DNA from: JAJXWB01 sp965246795
GTDB lineage: Bacteria; Pseudomonadota; Alphaproteobacteria; Rhizobiales; Beijerinckiaceae
Length of the DNA stretch: 64,000 nucleotides
Assembly (NCBI GenBank): GCA_965246795.1
Contig: CBDFFN010000010.1
Location: 310,001 to 374,000 of the forward strand
Direction: 5' to 3'
Shown in pieces: positions 42,584 to 51,965 of the stretch. A program made the position numbers and the translations under genes. Within the stretch, counting starts at the first letter, position 1. The number at the start of each line of letters is the position of its first letter. The notes below the pieces were generated by a model. It made no database searches. It worked only from the letters and a program-made list of their open reading frames with translations, and was not told the origin of the DNA.

Positions 42584-43948
42584 ATGTCATCCCTGCCGCC
42601 ATCGAATTCGCACAGCGCCGAAGGCGCGCGACCCCGCACGGCACGCGCCGGCGGCCCGCTTCGCGGACGGATTCGCGTACCGGGCGACAAGTCGATCTCG
42701 CACCGTGCTTTCCTGGTCGGCCTTCTGGCGATCGGCGAAACCACCGTCGAAGGCGTGCTGGAAGGCGAGGACGTTCTTCGCACGGCGGAAGCGTGCCGGA
42801 TGCTCGGCGCGACGGTCGAGCGTCACGGCCCGGGCCGCTGGTCGGTGCACGGCGCGGGCCTTGGATCGCTGCGCGCGCCGACGGACGCGCTCGACTTCGG
42901 CAATGCCGGCACAGGCGCGCGCCTGATGATGGGCATCGTCGGCGGCCATCCGATCGCGGCGCGATTCGATGGCGATGCTTCGCTGCGCAAGCGGCCGATG
43001 CGCCGCATCCTCGATCCACTGACCATGATGGGCGCACGCGTGCGCGAACAGGCCGATGGCGGTCGCTGCCCCATCCTGCTGGAAGGCACGGCGGAGCCAA
43101 TTCCGATCGAATACCGCACACCGGTGGCGTCGGCGCAGATCAAATCAGCGGTGCTCTTCGCTGGCCTCAATTCGCCCGGCCGCACGACCGTGATCGAGGC
43201 GGAGGCGTCGCGCGACCACACGGAAAAGATGCTGGCGTTGTTCGGCGCCAACGTGCGCTCCGACGCGACGCCAGAAGGTGGTCGCAAAATCGTGCTGCAG
43301 GGCCGCCCGGTGCTAAAACCTTCGCATGTCAGCGTGCCGGCCGATCCGTCCTCCGCGGCTTTTGCCATCGTCGCGGCATTGGTCACGCCGGGGTCGGACG
43401 TCGTGCTCGAAGGCGTGATGACGAACCCGCTGCGTACCGGCCTCATCACGACCTTGCGCGAAATGGGCGCTCATATCGAGCTACTCGACATGCGTCATGA
43501 GGGCGGCGAAGAGATCGCCGACTTCCGCGTGCGTGCCTCCGATCTGCGCGGCGTCGATGTGCCTGCGTCGCGCGCACCAACAATGATCGACGAATATCCC
43601 GTGCTTGCGGTCGCGGCGTCTTTCGCAACCGGCGAGACGCGCATGAACGGCTTGCACGAATTGCGCGTGAAAGAATCCGACCGGCTTGCAGCCGTCGCCG
43701 ACGGCTTGCACGCAAACGGCGTCGATTGCGAGATTGCTGGCGACGATCTTCTCGTACGCGGCGGGGCAGGACAGGCCGCAGGCGACGGCACGGTCGCGAC
43801 ACATCTCGACCATCGCATCGCGATGAGCTTCCTTGTCATGGGCCTCGCGTCGCAAAAGCCCGTGACGGTCGACGACGACCGCATGATCGCGACGAGCTAT
43901 CCCGAATTTGCCGCGCAGATGGCGGCGCTCGGGGCGCAATTCGCGTGA
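42584..43948 (+). CDS. aroA: 3-phosphoshikimate 1-carboxyvinyltransferase (EPSP synthase, class II)
   Basis: 454 residues. It adds enolpyruvate to shikimate 3-phosphate in aromatic biosynthesis. Class II features as in CP4 EPSPS: RVPGDKSISHRA (31-42), GNAGTGARL (106-114), SAQIKSAVLFAGLN, RDHTEKMLALFGAN, APTMIDEYPVLAVAA and ATHLDHRIAMSFLVMG. ATG 42584 gives the family N-terminus; an earlier frame to 42479 adds an unlikely arginine-rich leader. The residue at 109, which is alanine in glyphosate-tolerant CP4, is glycine here. It overlaps cmk by GTGA. Confidence 0.96.
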   Translation: MSSLPPSNSHSAEGARPRTARAGGPLRGRIRVPGDKSISHRAFLVGLLAIGETTVEGVLEGEDVLRTAEACRMLGATVERHGPGRWSVHGAGLGSLRAPTDALDFGNAGTGARLMMGIVGGHPIAARFDGDASLRKRPMRRILDPLTMMGARVREQADGGRCPILLEGTAEPIPIEYRTPVASAQIKSAVLFAGLNSPGRTTVIEAEASRDHTEKMLALFGANVRSDATPEGGRKIVLQGRPVLKPSHVSVPADPSSAAFAIVAALVTPGSDVVLEGVMTNPLRTGLITTLREMGAHIELLDMRHEGGEEIADFRVRASDLRGVDVPASRAPTMIDEYPVLAVAASFATGETRMNGLHELRVKESDRLAAVADGLHANGVDCEIAGDDLLVRGGAGQAAGDGTVATHLDHRIAMSFLVMGLASQKPVTVDDDRMIATSYPEFAAQMAALGAQFA

Positions 43949-44589
43949 TCATCGCGATTGACGGCCCCGCGGCCTCCGGCAAGGGCACCATCGCGCGAAA
44001 GCTTGCAGCGCACTTCGGCCTGCCGCACCTCGACACTGGTCTGCTTTATCGTGCCACGGCGCGTGCATTGCTCGATGAAGGCGCGCGGCTCGACGACGCA
44101 ATTGCAGCGGTCGCGGCCGCACGCGGCCTGGCGCTGACTGATTTCGACGAGGCAAAACTGCGCGGCCGCGAGATGGGAGAGGCCGCTTCCGTCGTCGCTG
44201 TGTTGCCGGCGGTGCGCGAAGCATTGAGCGAGATGCAGCGGCGCTTCGCGACGCAGGACGGCGGCGCGGTGCTCGACGGGCGCGACATCGGCACCGTGAT
44301 CGCGCCGGACGCGCATGTGAAGATTTTCGTCACCGCCACGCCAGAAACGCGCGCGCAGCGCCGCGCGATCGAGTTGCGTCGTGGCGGCGAGCCGGTCGCA
44401 TTTGACGACGTCCTCGACGACATCCGTCGGCGCGACGAGCGCGATTCGGGACGCGCGGCCGCACCTCTCAAAGTCGCACCGGATGCGGTGCGCCTCGACA
44501 CCACCACGCTCGATATTGTCGCGGCGGTCGCGGCGGCGGTTGCGATTGTGGAGGCGCGCGCGCCGGTGCGCGCGAGGACCGACGCATGA
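43945..44589 (+). CDS. cmk: cytidylate kinase
   Basis: 214 residues, phosphorylates CMP and dCMP. P-loop IAIDGPAASGKGT at the N-terminus, then LDTGLLYRATA, VLDGRDIGTVIAPDAHVKIF and RRAIELRRGG with DDIRRRDERDSGR. GTG 43945 overlaps the aroA stop, giving the exact family N-terminus. In relatives rpsA usually follows; here a TPP enzyme overlaps by ATGA instead. The last 20 residues are an alanine-rich tail. Confidence 0.95.
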   Translation: MIIAIDGPAASGKGTIARKLAAHFGLPHLDTGLLYRATARALLDEGARLDDAIAAVAAARGLALTDFDEAKLRGREMGEAASVVAVLPAVREALSEMQRRFATQDGGAVLDGRDIGTVIAPDAHVKIFVTATPETRAQRRAIELRRGGEPVAFDDVLDDIRRRDERDSGRAAAPLKVAPDAVRLDTTTLDIVAAVAAAVAIVEARAPVRARTDA

Positions 44590-46289
44590 CCACCGCCTCG
44601 AGCGCCTTTCTCGATGCCTTGCACGAAGCCGGCGTCGAAAAACTTTTCGTCAATCTCGGCTCCGACCATCCGGCCTTCGTCGAAGCGTATGCGAAGGCAC
44701 GCGCCACCGGCCGCCCGGTGCCGGACCTCGTCACCTGCCCGAACGAAATGGTGGCGCTCTCGGCTGCGCATGGTCATGCGCTGGTATCAGGCAGGCCGCA
44801 GGCGGTGATCGTGCATGTCGATTGCGGCACGCAAGCGCTCGCCGGCGCGGTGCACAATGCAATGCGCGCGCGCGTGCCGGTGCTGATCTTCGCCGGCGCC
44901 GCGCCGTTCACACAAGAAGACGAGCTTGTCGGCACGCGCAACGAATTTATCCACTGGCTGCAGGACGTGCGCGACCAGCGCGGACTTGTCCGCGGCTACA
45001 TGAAATATGATGCCGAGCTGCGCACCGGTCGCAACATCAAGCAGATGTTGTGGCGCGCGCTGCAGATCGCGACGAGCGCGCCCGCCGGCCCCGTCTATTT
45101 GATGGGCGCACGCGAGGTGATGGAGGAAACGGTTCCGGAAATTACACCGTCGCGAAAGCCGTTCGGCGCCGCCGCGCCGCGTGCTCTCGATGCCGCGAGC
45201 GTCGAGGCGATCGTCGACGATCTTGCGAAGGCGAAAAAGCCGCTCGTCGTCACGTCGTATCTCGGGCGCGATGTCCGGGCCGTGCCGCTGCTCGTCGAGC
45301 TTGCGGAGAAATTCGGCGCGGGCGTGCTGGAGTCCGCGCCGAGCGCGATGAATTTTCCGGCTGCACATGCGCTCTATCAGGGCAACCAATGGAACCAGCC
45401 CGTGCAGAACGCGAGTCTCGCGTCGGCCGATTTCGTTCTCGTGCTCGATTGCGATGTACCGTGGATCCCGAAGGTCAATCGCCCGGCGACGGGCGCAACA
45501 ATCCGGCACATCGACACCGACCCACTGAAACGCGACATCCCGCTCTGGCACATCGACGCGACTTCTCGCCACGAGGCCGACGGCGTGACGGCGCTGACGC
45601 AAATCCTCGATCATTCGCGCACGAAAGAGATCGCCGGCATCGCTGCGAAGCGTGCGGATTGGGCAGCGCTATCCGGTGCGCGCCGGGCCGCGCTCGCGAA
45701 ACGAGAGGTACCCGGCGACATCCTGACGGCAGAGCAGGTCGTTGCCTGCGTGAACCGCGTGGTCGGCGAAGATGCGATCGTGCTGAACGAAGGCATCTCG
45801 AACTATCATGTCGTTTGCGACGGCATGCGGCGCGAAAAGCCCGGCACGCTCTTCACCTCAGGCTCGTCCTCGCTCGGCTGGAACGGCGGCGCTGCCATCG
45901 GCGTGAAGCTCGCAAAGCCCGATGCAAAGGTCGTCGCGATGACAGGCGATGGCTCCTACATGTTCTCGGTGCCCGCGACCGTGCACTGGATGGCGCGCAA
46001 TTATCGAACACCGTTCTTGCAGGTGGTGTTCAACAATCGCGGCTGGAAGTCGCCGAAACTCTCGACGCTGGCCGTGCATCCCGACGGCTATGCATCGCGC
46101 GCCAACGACATCGGCACACGCTTCGATCCGCCGCCGGACTACGCGGGCATCGCTGCGGCGGCCGGTGGCGCGGAAGCGATCCGCATCAGGCAGCCCGATG
46201 AGGTGGAGGAGGCCGTCGCGCGCGCCTGGGCGGTCGTGCTGGAGGAAAAACGCTGCGCCGTGATCGACGCATGGCTTGAGCCGGCATAA
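44586..46289 (+). CDS. thiamine-diphosphate-dependent enzyme, acetolactate-synthase-like
   Basis: 567 residues with the three-domain layout of the acetolactate synthase/benzoylformate decarboxylase superfamily. The N-terminal TPP glutamate lies in TCPNEMVALSAAHGHA, the FAD-like middle domain spans about 190-340, and the C-terminal TPP site reads MTGDGSYMFSVPA ... VFNNRGWKS. The reaction is not fixed by sequence; decarboxylation or carboligation of a 2-keto acid is expected. It overlaps cmk by 4 bases, an unusual partner. Confidence 0.88.
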   Translation: MTTASSAFLDALHEAGVEKLFVNLGSDHPAFVEAYAKARATGRPVPDLVTCPNEMVALSAAHGHALVSGRPQAVIVHVDCGTQALAGAVHNAMRARVPVLIFAGAAPFTQEDELVGTRNEFIHWLQDVRDQRGLVRGYMKYDAELRTGRNIKQMLWRALQIATSAPAGPVYLMGAREVMEETVPEITPSRKPFGAAAPRALDAASVEAIVDDLAKAKKPLVVTSYLGRDVRAVPLLVELAEKFGAGVLESAPSAMNFPAAHALYQGNQWNQPVQNASLASADFVLVLDCDVPWIPKVNRPATGATIRHIDTDPLKRDIPLWHIDATSRHEADGVTALTQILDHSRTKEIAGIAAKRADWAALSGARRAALAKREVPGDILTAEQVVACVNRVVGEDAIVLNEGISNYHVVCDGMRREKPGTLFTSGSSSLGWNGGAAIGVKLAKPDAKVVAMTGDGSYMFSVPATVHWMARNYRTPFLQVVFNNRGWKSPKLSTLAVHPDGYASRANDIGTRFDPPPDYAGIAAAAGGAEAIRIRQPDEVEEAVARAWAVVLEEKRCAVIDAWLEPA

Positions 46290-46340
46290 GCCGGCACCTC
46301 TGCCACGCCTTTGTCGCGATCTGCCGCGACAGTGGTTGCC

Positions 46341-47768
46341 ATGATCCAGCTTGGAACGAGCACGCCTGCCAGTCCTGACACCACTGTGACGCTGCGAGAC
46401 GGGCCGACGAAGGCAGGCACTCGCCGCTCGCCGGCGAATAGTTTTGCCGACATCGTCTCTAACATCACCGACAACATCACGGAACGTGGCCGCTCGCTCC
46501 TGTCGGCCGCGGGCTGGCAGCCGGCCGCCGCGACGACCGGCGAAGCCCTCCTCGCCCGCTGCGAAGCGCTGCTTTCGGGTCGTGGCGAAGCGACGGGCAC
46601 CGCGATGGCTGCCGAAATCCTTGGCGACTACTCGCTGCTGGACGCCTTCGAGCGCCGGGCCTTCTTCCTCGGCCTTGCCGAACGTTTTGGCCCCGATCGG
46701 GACGCTATCGGCCGCGCAGTGGCGGGGCTTGACCGCGATGGCGCCGACCCTGCCGATCTCCATTATGCGTCCGAACCGCGCCGCCTCGAATTGTTCCGCC
46801 GTCTCAACCGTGCACCGGCCGGCACGCGCGCGCTCGTCGCGATGCGCACGGAATTGCTCGACCTTGTGCGCAGCGAGAAGTCGCTCGCGAGCGTTGATCG
46901 TGACTTCCGTCACCTTCTTGGCTCGTGGTTCAACCGCGGCTTTCTGGTGCTGCAGCGGATCGACTGGAGCGCGCCCGCGTCGATCCTCGAAAAGATCATT
47001 CGCTACGAGGCCGTGCATGCGATCCACGATTGGGACGATCTGCGGCGGCGCATCGATAACGTTGACCGGCGCTGCTATGCGTTCTTCCATCCGGCCCTCG
47101 TCGACGAGCCGCTGATCTTTGTCGAAGTGGCGCTGACGGAAGCGATCCCGACCGCCGTCGCGCCGCTGCTAGCACGCGATCGTATCCCGGTGTCGCCAAC
47201 GCGTGCGCGCACCGCCGTCTTCTACTCGATCTCCAACTGCCAGAAGGGCCTCGCGCAGGTCACCTTCGGCAATTTCCTTATCAAGCAGGTCGTCGACGAA
47301 ATCCGTCGCGAACTGCCGCGCATCGACACGTTCGTCACGCTATCGCCGGTGCCGAATTTCCGCGAGTGGCTTACGAAAACGATGCCGCAGCTCGACGAAG
47401 GCACGCGCACGTTGCTGGAGCGGCTCGACGATCCCGCATGGCCGGACGATGCGCCGACAGCGGAGCGTTTGCGCCGCACGCTCGAACCGCTGGCCGCGCG
47501 TTACTTTCTGCGCGCGAAGGGCAGAAGTAACCGGCCCTTCGATTCCGTTGCGCGTTTCCATCTTGGCAATGGCGCGCGGCTGGAGCAGATCGATTGGCTC
47601 GGCGACCGCTCGCCGAAGGGCCTGCGCGAATCTGCCGGGCTGATGGTGAACTATCGCTACGTGATCGACGATATCGAGCGCAATCACGAGGCGTTTGCGA
47701 ACAGCGGCGAGGTTGTCGCGTCGCCGGCTGTGCGAAAGATGCTGAAGGCCGATCCGATCAAGGATTAG
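46341..47768 (+). CDS. malonyl-CoA decarboxylase
   Basis: 475 residues, converts malonyl-CoA to acetyl-CoA. The N-terminal helical domain (about 30-150) is followed by the catalytic acetyltransferase-like domain: YEAVHAIHDWDDLRRRID, RRCYAFFHPALVDEPLIFVE, TAVFYSISNCQKGLAQVTFG and the catalytic-site LSPVPNFREWL. C-terminal RFHLGNGARLEQIDWLGD and GLMVNYRY also match. ATG 46341 is preferred over a GTG-type start at 46311. It converges with the dehydrogenase gene, with 4 bases shared. Confidence 0.93.
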   Translation: MIQLGTSTPASPDTTVTLRDGPTKAGTRRSPANSFADIVSNITDNITERGRSLLSAAGWQPAAATTGEALLARCEALLSGRGEATGTAMAAEILGDYSLLDAFERRAFFLGLAERFGPDRDAIGRAVAGLDRDGADPADLHYASEPRRLELFRRLNRAPAGTRALVAMRTELLDLVRSEKSLASVDRDFRHLLGSWFNRGFLVLQRIDWSAPASILEKIIRYEAVHAIHDWDDLRRRIDNVDRRCYAFFHPALVDEPLIFVEVALTEAIPTAVAPLLARDRIPVSPTRARTAVFYSISNCQKGLAQVTFGNFLIKQVVDEIRRELPRIDTFVTLSPVPNFREWLTKTMPQLDEGTRTLLERLDDPAWPDDAPTAERLRRTLEPLAARYFLRAKGRSNRPFDSVARFHLGNGARLEQIDWLGDRSPKGLRESAGLMVNYRYVIDDIERNHEAFANSGEVVASPAVRKMLKADPIKD

Positions 47769-48646
47769 CGCGTCGGAACAGGGGTCCCGCTGCGGTAATC
47801 GTAAAAACCGCGCTGCGTCTTGCGCCCGAGCCAGCCGGCCTCGACATATTTCACGAGCAGCGGACAAGGCCGGTATTTCGAATCCGCCAGCCCCTCATGC
47901 AGCGACTGCATGATCGCAAGACAGGTATCGAGCCCGATGAAATCGGCAAGTTGTAGCGGGCCCATCGGATGGTTGGCGCCGAGCCGCATCGACGTGTCGA
48001 TCGCATCTACAGTGCCGACGCCTTCGTAGAGAACGTAGATCGCCTCGTTCAGCATCGGCAGCAGGATGCGATTGACGATGAAGGCCGGGAAATCCTCCGA
48101 CGTCGTGATGGTCTTGCCGAGCTTCTTGATGAAGTCCCGCGACGTCTCGAACGTCTCGTCTTCCGTCACGATGCCGCGGATGAGCTCGACGAGCTGCATC
48201 TTCGGCACCGGGTTCATGAAATGGATGCCCATGAAGCGCTCGGGCCGGTCCGTGACCGAGGCAAGACGCGTGATGGAAATCGTCGACGTATTCGTCGCAA
48301 TCATCGCGCCCTTGCGGAGCACCGGGCACAATTGCGCGAGAATGCTGCGCTTCAGCGACTCGTTTTCGGCCACTGCCTCGATGACGAGATCGCAGTCGGC
48401 GAGCCCGTCGAAGGTTTTTGTGGTCGTAATGCGCCCCATCTGAGTGCGCCGCTCGACCTCGTCGATCTGCTTCTTCTCGATCTGGCGCACGAGCGCATCG
48501 TCGATATCAGAGATGGCGGCCTTCACCCGATCCTCGTCGAGATCGTTGAGCACCACGCCGTAGCCGGCACCGGCGCAGACCTGCGCGATGCCTTTGCCCA
48601 TCTGGCCGGCGCCAATCACGCCGACGGTCCCGATATGGAAGGTCAT
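47765..48646 (-). CDS. 3-hydroxybutyryl-CoA dehydrogenase
   Basis: 293 residues. NAD-binding GVIGAGQMGKGIAQVCA at the N-terminus; catalytic-domain landmarks ATNTSTISITRLAS, the histidine in GIHFMNPVPKMQLVE, DFPAFIVNRILLPMLNEA and GLDTCLAIMQSLHEGL. It oxidises 3-hydroxyacyl-CoA in fatty acid or butanoate metabolism. It lies directly downstream of etfBA on the same strand, a common grouping that links beta-oxidation to the electron-transfer flavoprotein. Confidence 0.95.
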   Translation of the reverse strand: MTFHIGTVGVIGAGQMGKGIAQVCAGAGYGVVLNDLDEDRVKAAISDIDDALVRQIEKKQIDEVERRTQMGRITTTKTFDGLADCDLVIEAVAENESLKRSILAQLCPVLRKGAMIATNTSTISITRLASVTDRPERFMGIHFMNPVPKMQLVELIRGIVTEDETFETSRDFIKKLGKTITTSEDFPAFIVNRILLPMLNEAIYVLYEGVGTVDAIDTSMRLGANHPMGPLQLADFIGLDTCLAIMQSLHEGLADSKYRPCPLLVKYVEAGWLGRKTQRGFYDYRSGTPVPTR

Positions 48647-48696
48647 GTCACAGCTCGTTGCATCGCGGGATCATAACCGCGACGCGGCTCCGGAAG

Positions 48697-49641
48697 CTAG
48701 CGCCCAACCTTCTGCAATTCCTGGTCGAGTTCCGGCAGCGCCGTGTAGAGGTCTGCCACTAGGCCGTAGTCGGCGATCTGGAAGATCGGCGCCTCTTCGT
48801 CCTTGTTGATGGCGACGATGACTTTCGAATCCTTCATGCCCGCCAGATGCTGGATGGCGCCGGAAATGCCGACTGCGACATAAAGATCCGGCGCCACGAC
48901 CTTGCCGGTCTGGCCGACCTGCCAGTCGTTCGGCGCGTAGCCCGCATCGACCGCAGCGCGTGAAGCGCCCATCGCGGCGCCAAGGCGGTCGGCGACCGGC
49001 TCGATGTATTTCTTGAAGTTTTCGGCGCTCTGCATCGCGCGGCCGCCCGACACGATGATCTTTGCGCCCGCGAGTTCCGGGCGATCCGACTTCGCGAGAT
49101 TCTCCGACTTGAACGATGACAGCGCCGGATCGGCGGCGGCCTGCGCGGGCTCGACCGGCGCGGAGCCGCCCTCGCCCGCCGCTTTGAAGGACGCCATGCG
49201 CACCGTGATGACCTTCTTCGCATCCTTCGACTGCACGGTCTGGATCGCGTTGCCGGCATAGATCGGGCGCTCGAACGTATCGGACGACACGACAGCTGAA
49301 ATGTCGGAAATCTGCATCACATCGAGCAGCGCAGCGACGCGCGGCATGACGTTCTTTGCCGTTGTCGTCGAGGGCGCAAGAATGGCGTCGTAGCTGCCCG
49401 CCAGCGACACGATCAGCGCGGCGAGCGGCTCGGCGAGCCGATGCGCATAGAGCGCATTGTCGGCAAGCAGCACCTTTTCGACGCCGGCAATCTTGCCGGC
49501 CGCCTCCGCGGCGCCGCCGACACCTTCGCCGGCGACGAGGATGTGGACGGGCGCGCCCAGCGCGGTTGCAGCGGCGACGGCCTTGGCGGTCGCATCGTTG
49601 AGGGCGGTGCCGTGAACTTCGGCCAGGACCAGCGACGTCAT
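48697..49641 (-). CDS. etfA: electron transfer flavoprotein subunit alpha
   Basis: 314 residues. The C-terminal FAD domain is intact: LAGAKIIVSGGRAMQSAENF, APDLYVAVGISGAIQHLAGM and VIVAINKDEEAPIFQIADYG. With EtfB it passes electrons from acyl-CoA dehydrogenases to the quinone pool. It follows etfB after 17 bases. Confidence 0.96.
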   Translation of the reverse strand: MTSLVLAEVHGTALNDATAKAVAAATALGAPVHILVAGEGVGGAAEAAGKIAGVEKVLLADNALYAHRLAEPLAALIVSLAGSYDAILAPSTTTAKNVMPRVAALLDVMQISDISAVVSSDTFERPIYAGNAIQTVQSKDAKKVITVRMASFKAAGEGGSAPVEPAQAAADPALSSFKSENLAKSDRPELAGAKIIVSGGRAMQSAENFKKYIEPVADRLGAAMGASRAAVDAGYAPNDWQVGQTGKVVAPDLYVAVGISGAIQHLAGMKDSKVIVAINKDEEAPIFQIADYGLVADLYTALPELDQELQKVGR

Positions 49642-49658
49642 TCAGATCACTCCCAAAA

Positions 49659-50408
49659 TCAAATTACGCCAGCATCGTTCTTGAGTTTCTGCACGAGCTC
49701 GGCGACCGAGGCGACCTTTGCACCACCGCTGCGCGCCGGCGGCTCTTTCGTCTTGAGAACCTGCAGGCGCGGCGCGGTGTCGACGCCGTAATCGGCCGCC
49801 GCCGTTTCGGCGATCGGCTTCTTCTTCGCCTTCATGATGTTCGGCAGGCTGGCGTAGCGCGGCTCGTTGAGACGCAGGTCCGTCGTCACGATGGCTGGCG
49901 TCTTCAAAGTCACGGTCTGGCCGCCGCCGTCGACTTCGCGCGTGACATCGACGCTGCCGTCACCGACTTCGACCTTTGAGGCGAATGTGCCCTGCGGCCA
50001 GCCGAGCAGCGCAGCGAGCATCTGGCCCGTCTGGTTGCAATCGTCGTCGATCGCTTGTTTGCCCAAAATAAACAGACCAGGCTCTTCCTTCTCGGCGACG
50101 CCCTTGAGGATTTTTGCCACCGCGAGCGGCTCGACGGGGCCGTCGACCTTCACGAGGATGCCGCGGTCAGCGCCCATCGCAAGCCCGGTGCGGATCGTCT
50201 CCGTCGCCTGCTGCGGTCCGATCGACACGACGACGACTTCCGTTGCCTTGCCAGCCTCGCGCAGACGCAGCGCCTCTTCGACGGCAATCTCGTCGAAAGG
50301 GTTCATCGACATTTTTACGTTGGAGAGTTCGACGCCTGATCCATCGGATTTGACGCGGACCTTCACGTTGTAGTCGACGACGCGTTTGACGGCGACAAGA
50401 ACCTTCAT
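49659..50408 (-). CDS. etfB: electron transfer flavoprotein subunit beta
   Basis: 249 residues. N-terminal MKVLVAVKRVVDYNVKVRV, VKMSMNPFDEIAVEEALRL, and the ETF beta signature VTREVDGGGQTVTLKTPAIV with DLRLNEPRYASLPNIMKAKK. It binds AMP and pairs with EtfA. First gene of etfB-etfA-dehydrogenase on the minus strand. Confidence 0.96.
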   Translation of the reverse strand: MKVLVAVKRVVDYNVKVRVKSDGSGVELSNVKMSMNPFDEIAVEEALRLREAGKATEVVVVSIGPQQATETIRTGLAMGADRGILVKVDGPVEPLAVAKILKGVAEKEEPGLFILGKQAIDDDCNQTGQMLAALLGWPQGTFASKVEVGDGSVDVTREVDGGGQTVTLKTPAIVTTDLRLNEPRYASLPNIMKAKKKPIAETAAADYGVDTAPRLQVLKTKEPPARSGGAKVASVAELVQKLKNDAGVI

Positions 50409-50544
50409 TGCATCCTGCTCCCGGAGAGGGGCGTTTGGTAGCGGCGGGGGCCGGCCCCGTCAAACGCAATGCCCGGTTTCGCGATGTGCCGCTTTGCCCC
50501 ATCTGTGATCTGCGCCCGCTGCGTAGCAGCGGAAGGCAATGCGA

Positions 50545-51345
50545 TCAGATCGCCAGTGTGGCCGTGCGCGTTCGTAACGCATGCAGCAATGAGAACGCGG
50601 TATTCGCCGACGTCTTTGGATTGGCGCTTGCCGCGTTTGCCATGACGACCTTCATGTCGCCGATCTTGCTCGAGGCTTCGATCATACCGGTATTGCCGGA
50701 CGCTTCCGGATCAGCAACGAGGCGCACAGTCGTTTCATCGAGACCGAGGCCCGCGAGAGCGATGGTCGCGGCAACGTTCGCGTTCTTCGGATATTTAAGC
50801 GCAGCTTCGCGCGCCGAACCTGCAAAGAACAACGTCCGCTCTCGCAAAGCGCCCAGATCGAGCAGCTTTTCGGCCTCGGTTCCGATCCAGGCGCGGGGCG
50901 GCTTCGAGGATGTGTAGATGACGGACGTCAGGCCGGCGGCCCGAAGCGCCCCGAGCCCGTCCAAACCAGCGATGGCACCCGCCGGAATCAGGATTTGCGC
51001 GTTGCTCGCGGAAGCGGCGCTTCGCAAAGCCTTCAGAAGCGCTTCGTCGGCCAATGCGCCGGTCGACGCGATCATCATGTCGGCGCCGGAGGAAAGCACG
51101 GCTTTTCCGTATTCGCGGACGGCATTTTGCCCCGCGCATTCGATCACGACGTCAGGATTTTCCGCGAGTAGGTCGACGACCGCTGTCACGACACGGGTAT
51201 CGGGTGGCACGCTTGCCGCGACATCCGGAACCTGGTGTGGACGCACAAGAAGAGCTGTCAGAGGCGTTTCGCAGCTCTCGATAAGCCCTGCCGCAACGAC
51301 TTGCCCGATCGCCCCCCATCCGATGATCGCAACGCGTTGAGGCAT
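50545..51345 (-). CDS. nadX: L-aspartate dehydrogenase
   Basis: 266 residues. Nucleotide-binding AIIGWGAIGQVVAAGL at the start, ECAGQNAVREYGKAVLSSGA, then the active-site region LIPAGAIAGLDGLGALRAAG and FFAGSAREAALKYPKNANVA. It makes iminoaspartate for NAD synthesis or removes ammonia from aspartate. ATG 51345 has GGGGGAAA upstream; longer frames to 51477 are rejected. The adjacent gene encodes a cobalamin adenosyltransferase. Confidence 0.9.
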   Translation of the reverse strand: MPQRVAIIGWGAIGQVVAAGLIESCETPLTALLVRPHQVPDVAASVPPDTRVVTAVVDLLAENPDVVIECAGQNAVREYGKAVLSSGADMMIASTGALADEALLKALRSAASASNAQILIPAGAIAGLDGLGALRAAGLTSVIYTSSKPPRAWIGTEAEKLLDLGALRERTLFFAGSAREAALKYPKNANVAATIALAGLGLDETTVRLVADPEASGNTGMIEASSKIGDMKVVMANAASANPKTSANTAFSLLHALRTRTATLAI

Positions 51346-51370
51346 ATCGTTTCCCCCTTTTGCGCGCGCC

Positions 51371-51961
51371 TCAGCGGTTTTGGCCCGGCACCCACAAGAC
51401 GTCGCCGACGCCATCCGCATTGGCGTGGCGCGACGCCACGAACAGGAAGTCCGACAGACGGTTGACGTAGCGGACACCGACGGGATCGACGACTTCGCCC
51501 TCGACGTGGGACAGCGCCACCATCAGCCGCTCCGCGCGCCGACAGATGGTTCGCGCAAGGTGCAATGCCGCAGCCGCAGGCGTTCCGCCCGGTAGCACGA
51601 AGCTTTTCAGCGGCGACAGGTTCGCGTTGAGCGCATCGATCTCCTGCTCGAGCCGATCCACCTGATGCGCGTTTATCTTCAGCGCATCGGCGCTTTTCGC
51701 TTCGCCCGGCTTCACCGGCGTCGAAAGGTCGGCGCCGAGATCGAAGAGGTCGTTCTGGATGCGCGCCAGCATGTCATCGAGTGAAGAAAAAGCGTCGTCG
51801 TCCTGCGTGTGCAGCCGAACGAGGCCGATCGCGGCATTCGTCTCGTCGATCGTGCCATAGGCCTCGACGCGCAGATCATCCTTGCGCCGCCGCTCGCCGC
51901 TGCCAAGCCCGGTCGTGCCGTCGTCGCCCGTACGCGTGTAGATTTTGTTCAGCCGCACCAT
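51371..51961 (-). CDS. pduO: cob(I)yrinic acid a,c-diamide adenosyltransferase, PduO type
   Basis: 196 residues. N-terminal ATP site IYTRTGDDGTTGLGSGERRR; helical core with YGTIDETNAAIGLVRLH, FDLGADLSTP and FVLPGGTPAAAALHLARTIC; and the conserved CRRAERLMVAL. It makes adenosylcobalamin. ATG 51961 gives the family N-terminus VRLNKIYT. It sits four bases after a small HIG1-type membrane gene on the same strand. Confidence 0.95.
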   Translation of the reverse strand: MVRLNKIYTRTGDDGTTGLGSGERRRKDDLRVEAYGTIDETNAAIGLVRLHTQDDDAFSSLDDMLARIQNDLFDLGADLSTPVKPGEAKSADALKINAHQVDRLEQEIDALNANLSPLKSFVLPGGTPAAAALHLARTICRRAERLMVALSHVEGEVVDPVGVRYVNRLSDFLFVASRHANADGVGDVLWVPGQNR

Positions 51962-51965
51962 CGCA

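Noticed and set aside
42334..43500. 388-codon plus-strand frame overlapping aroA
   Set aside because: Arginine-rich translation in the wrong frame of aroA, no family match.
45858..47090. 410-codon minus-strand open frame across the TPP-enzyme and malonyl-CoA decarboxylase genes
   Set aside because: Arginine/glycine-rich antisense of two well-supported genes in high-GC DNA; no motif or ribosome-binding site.
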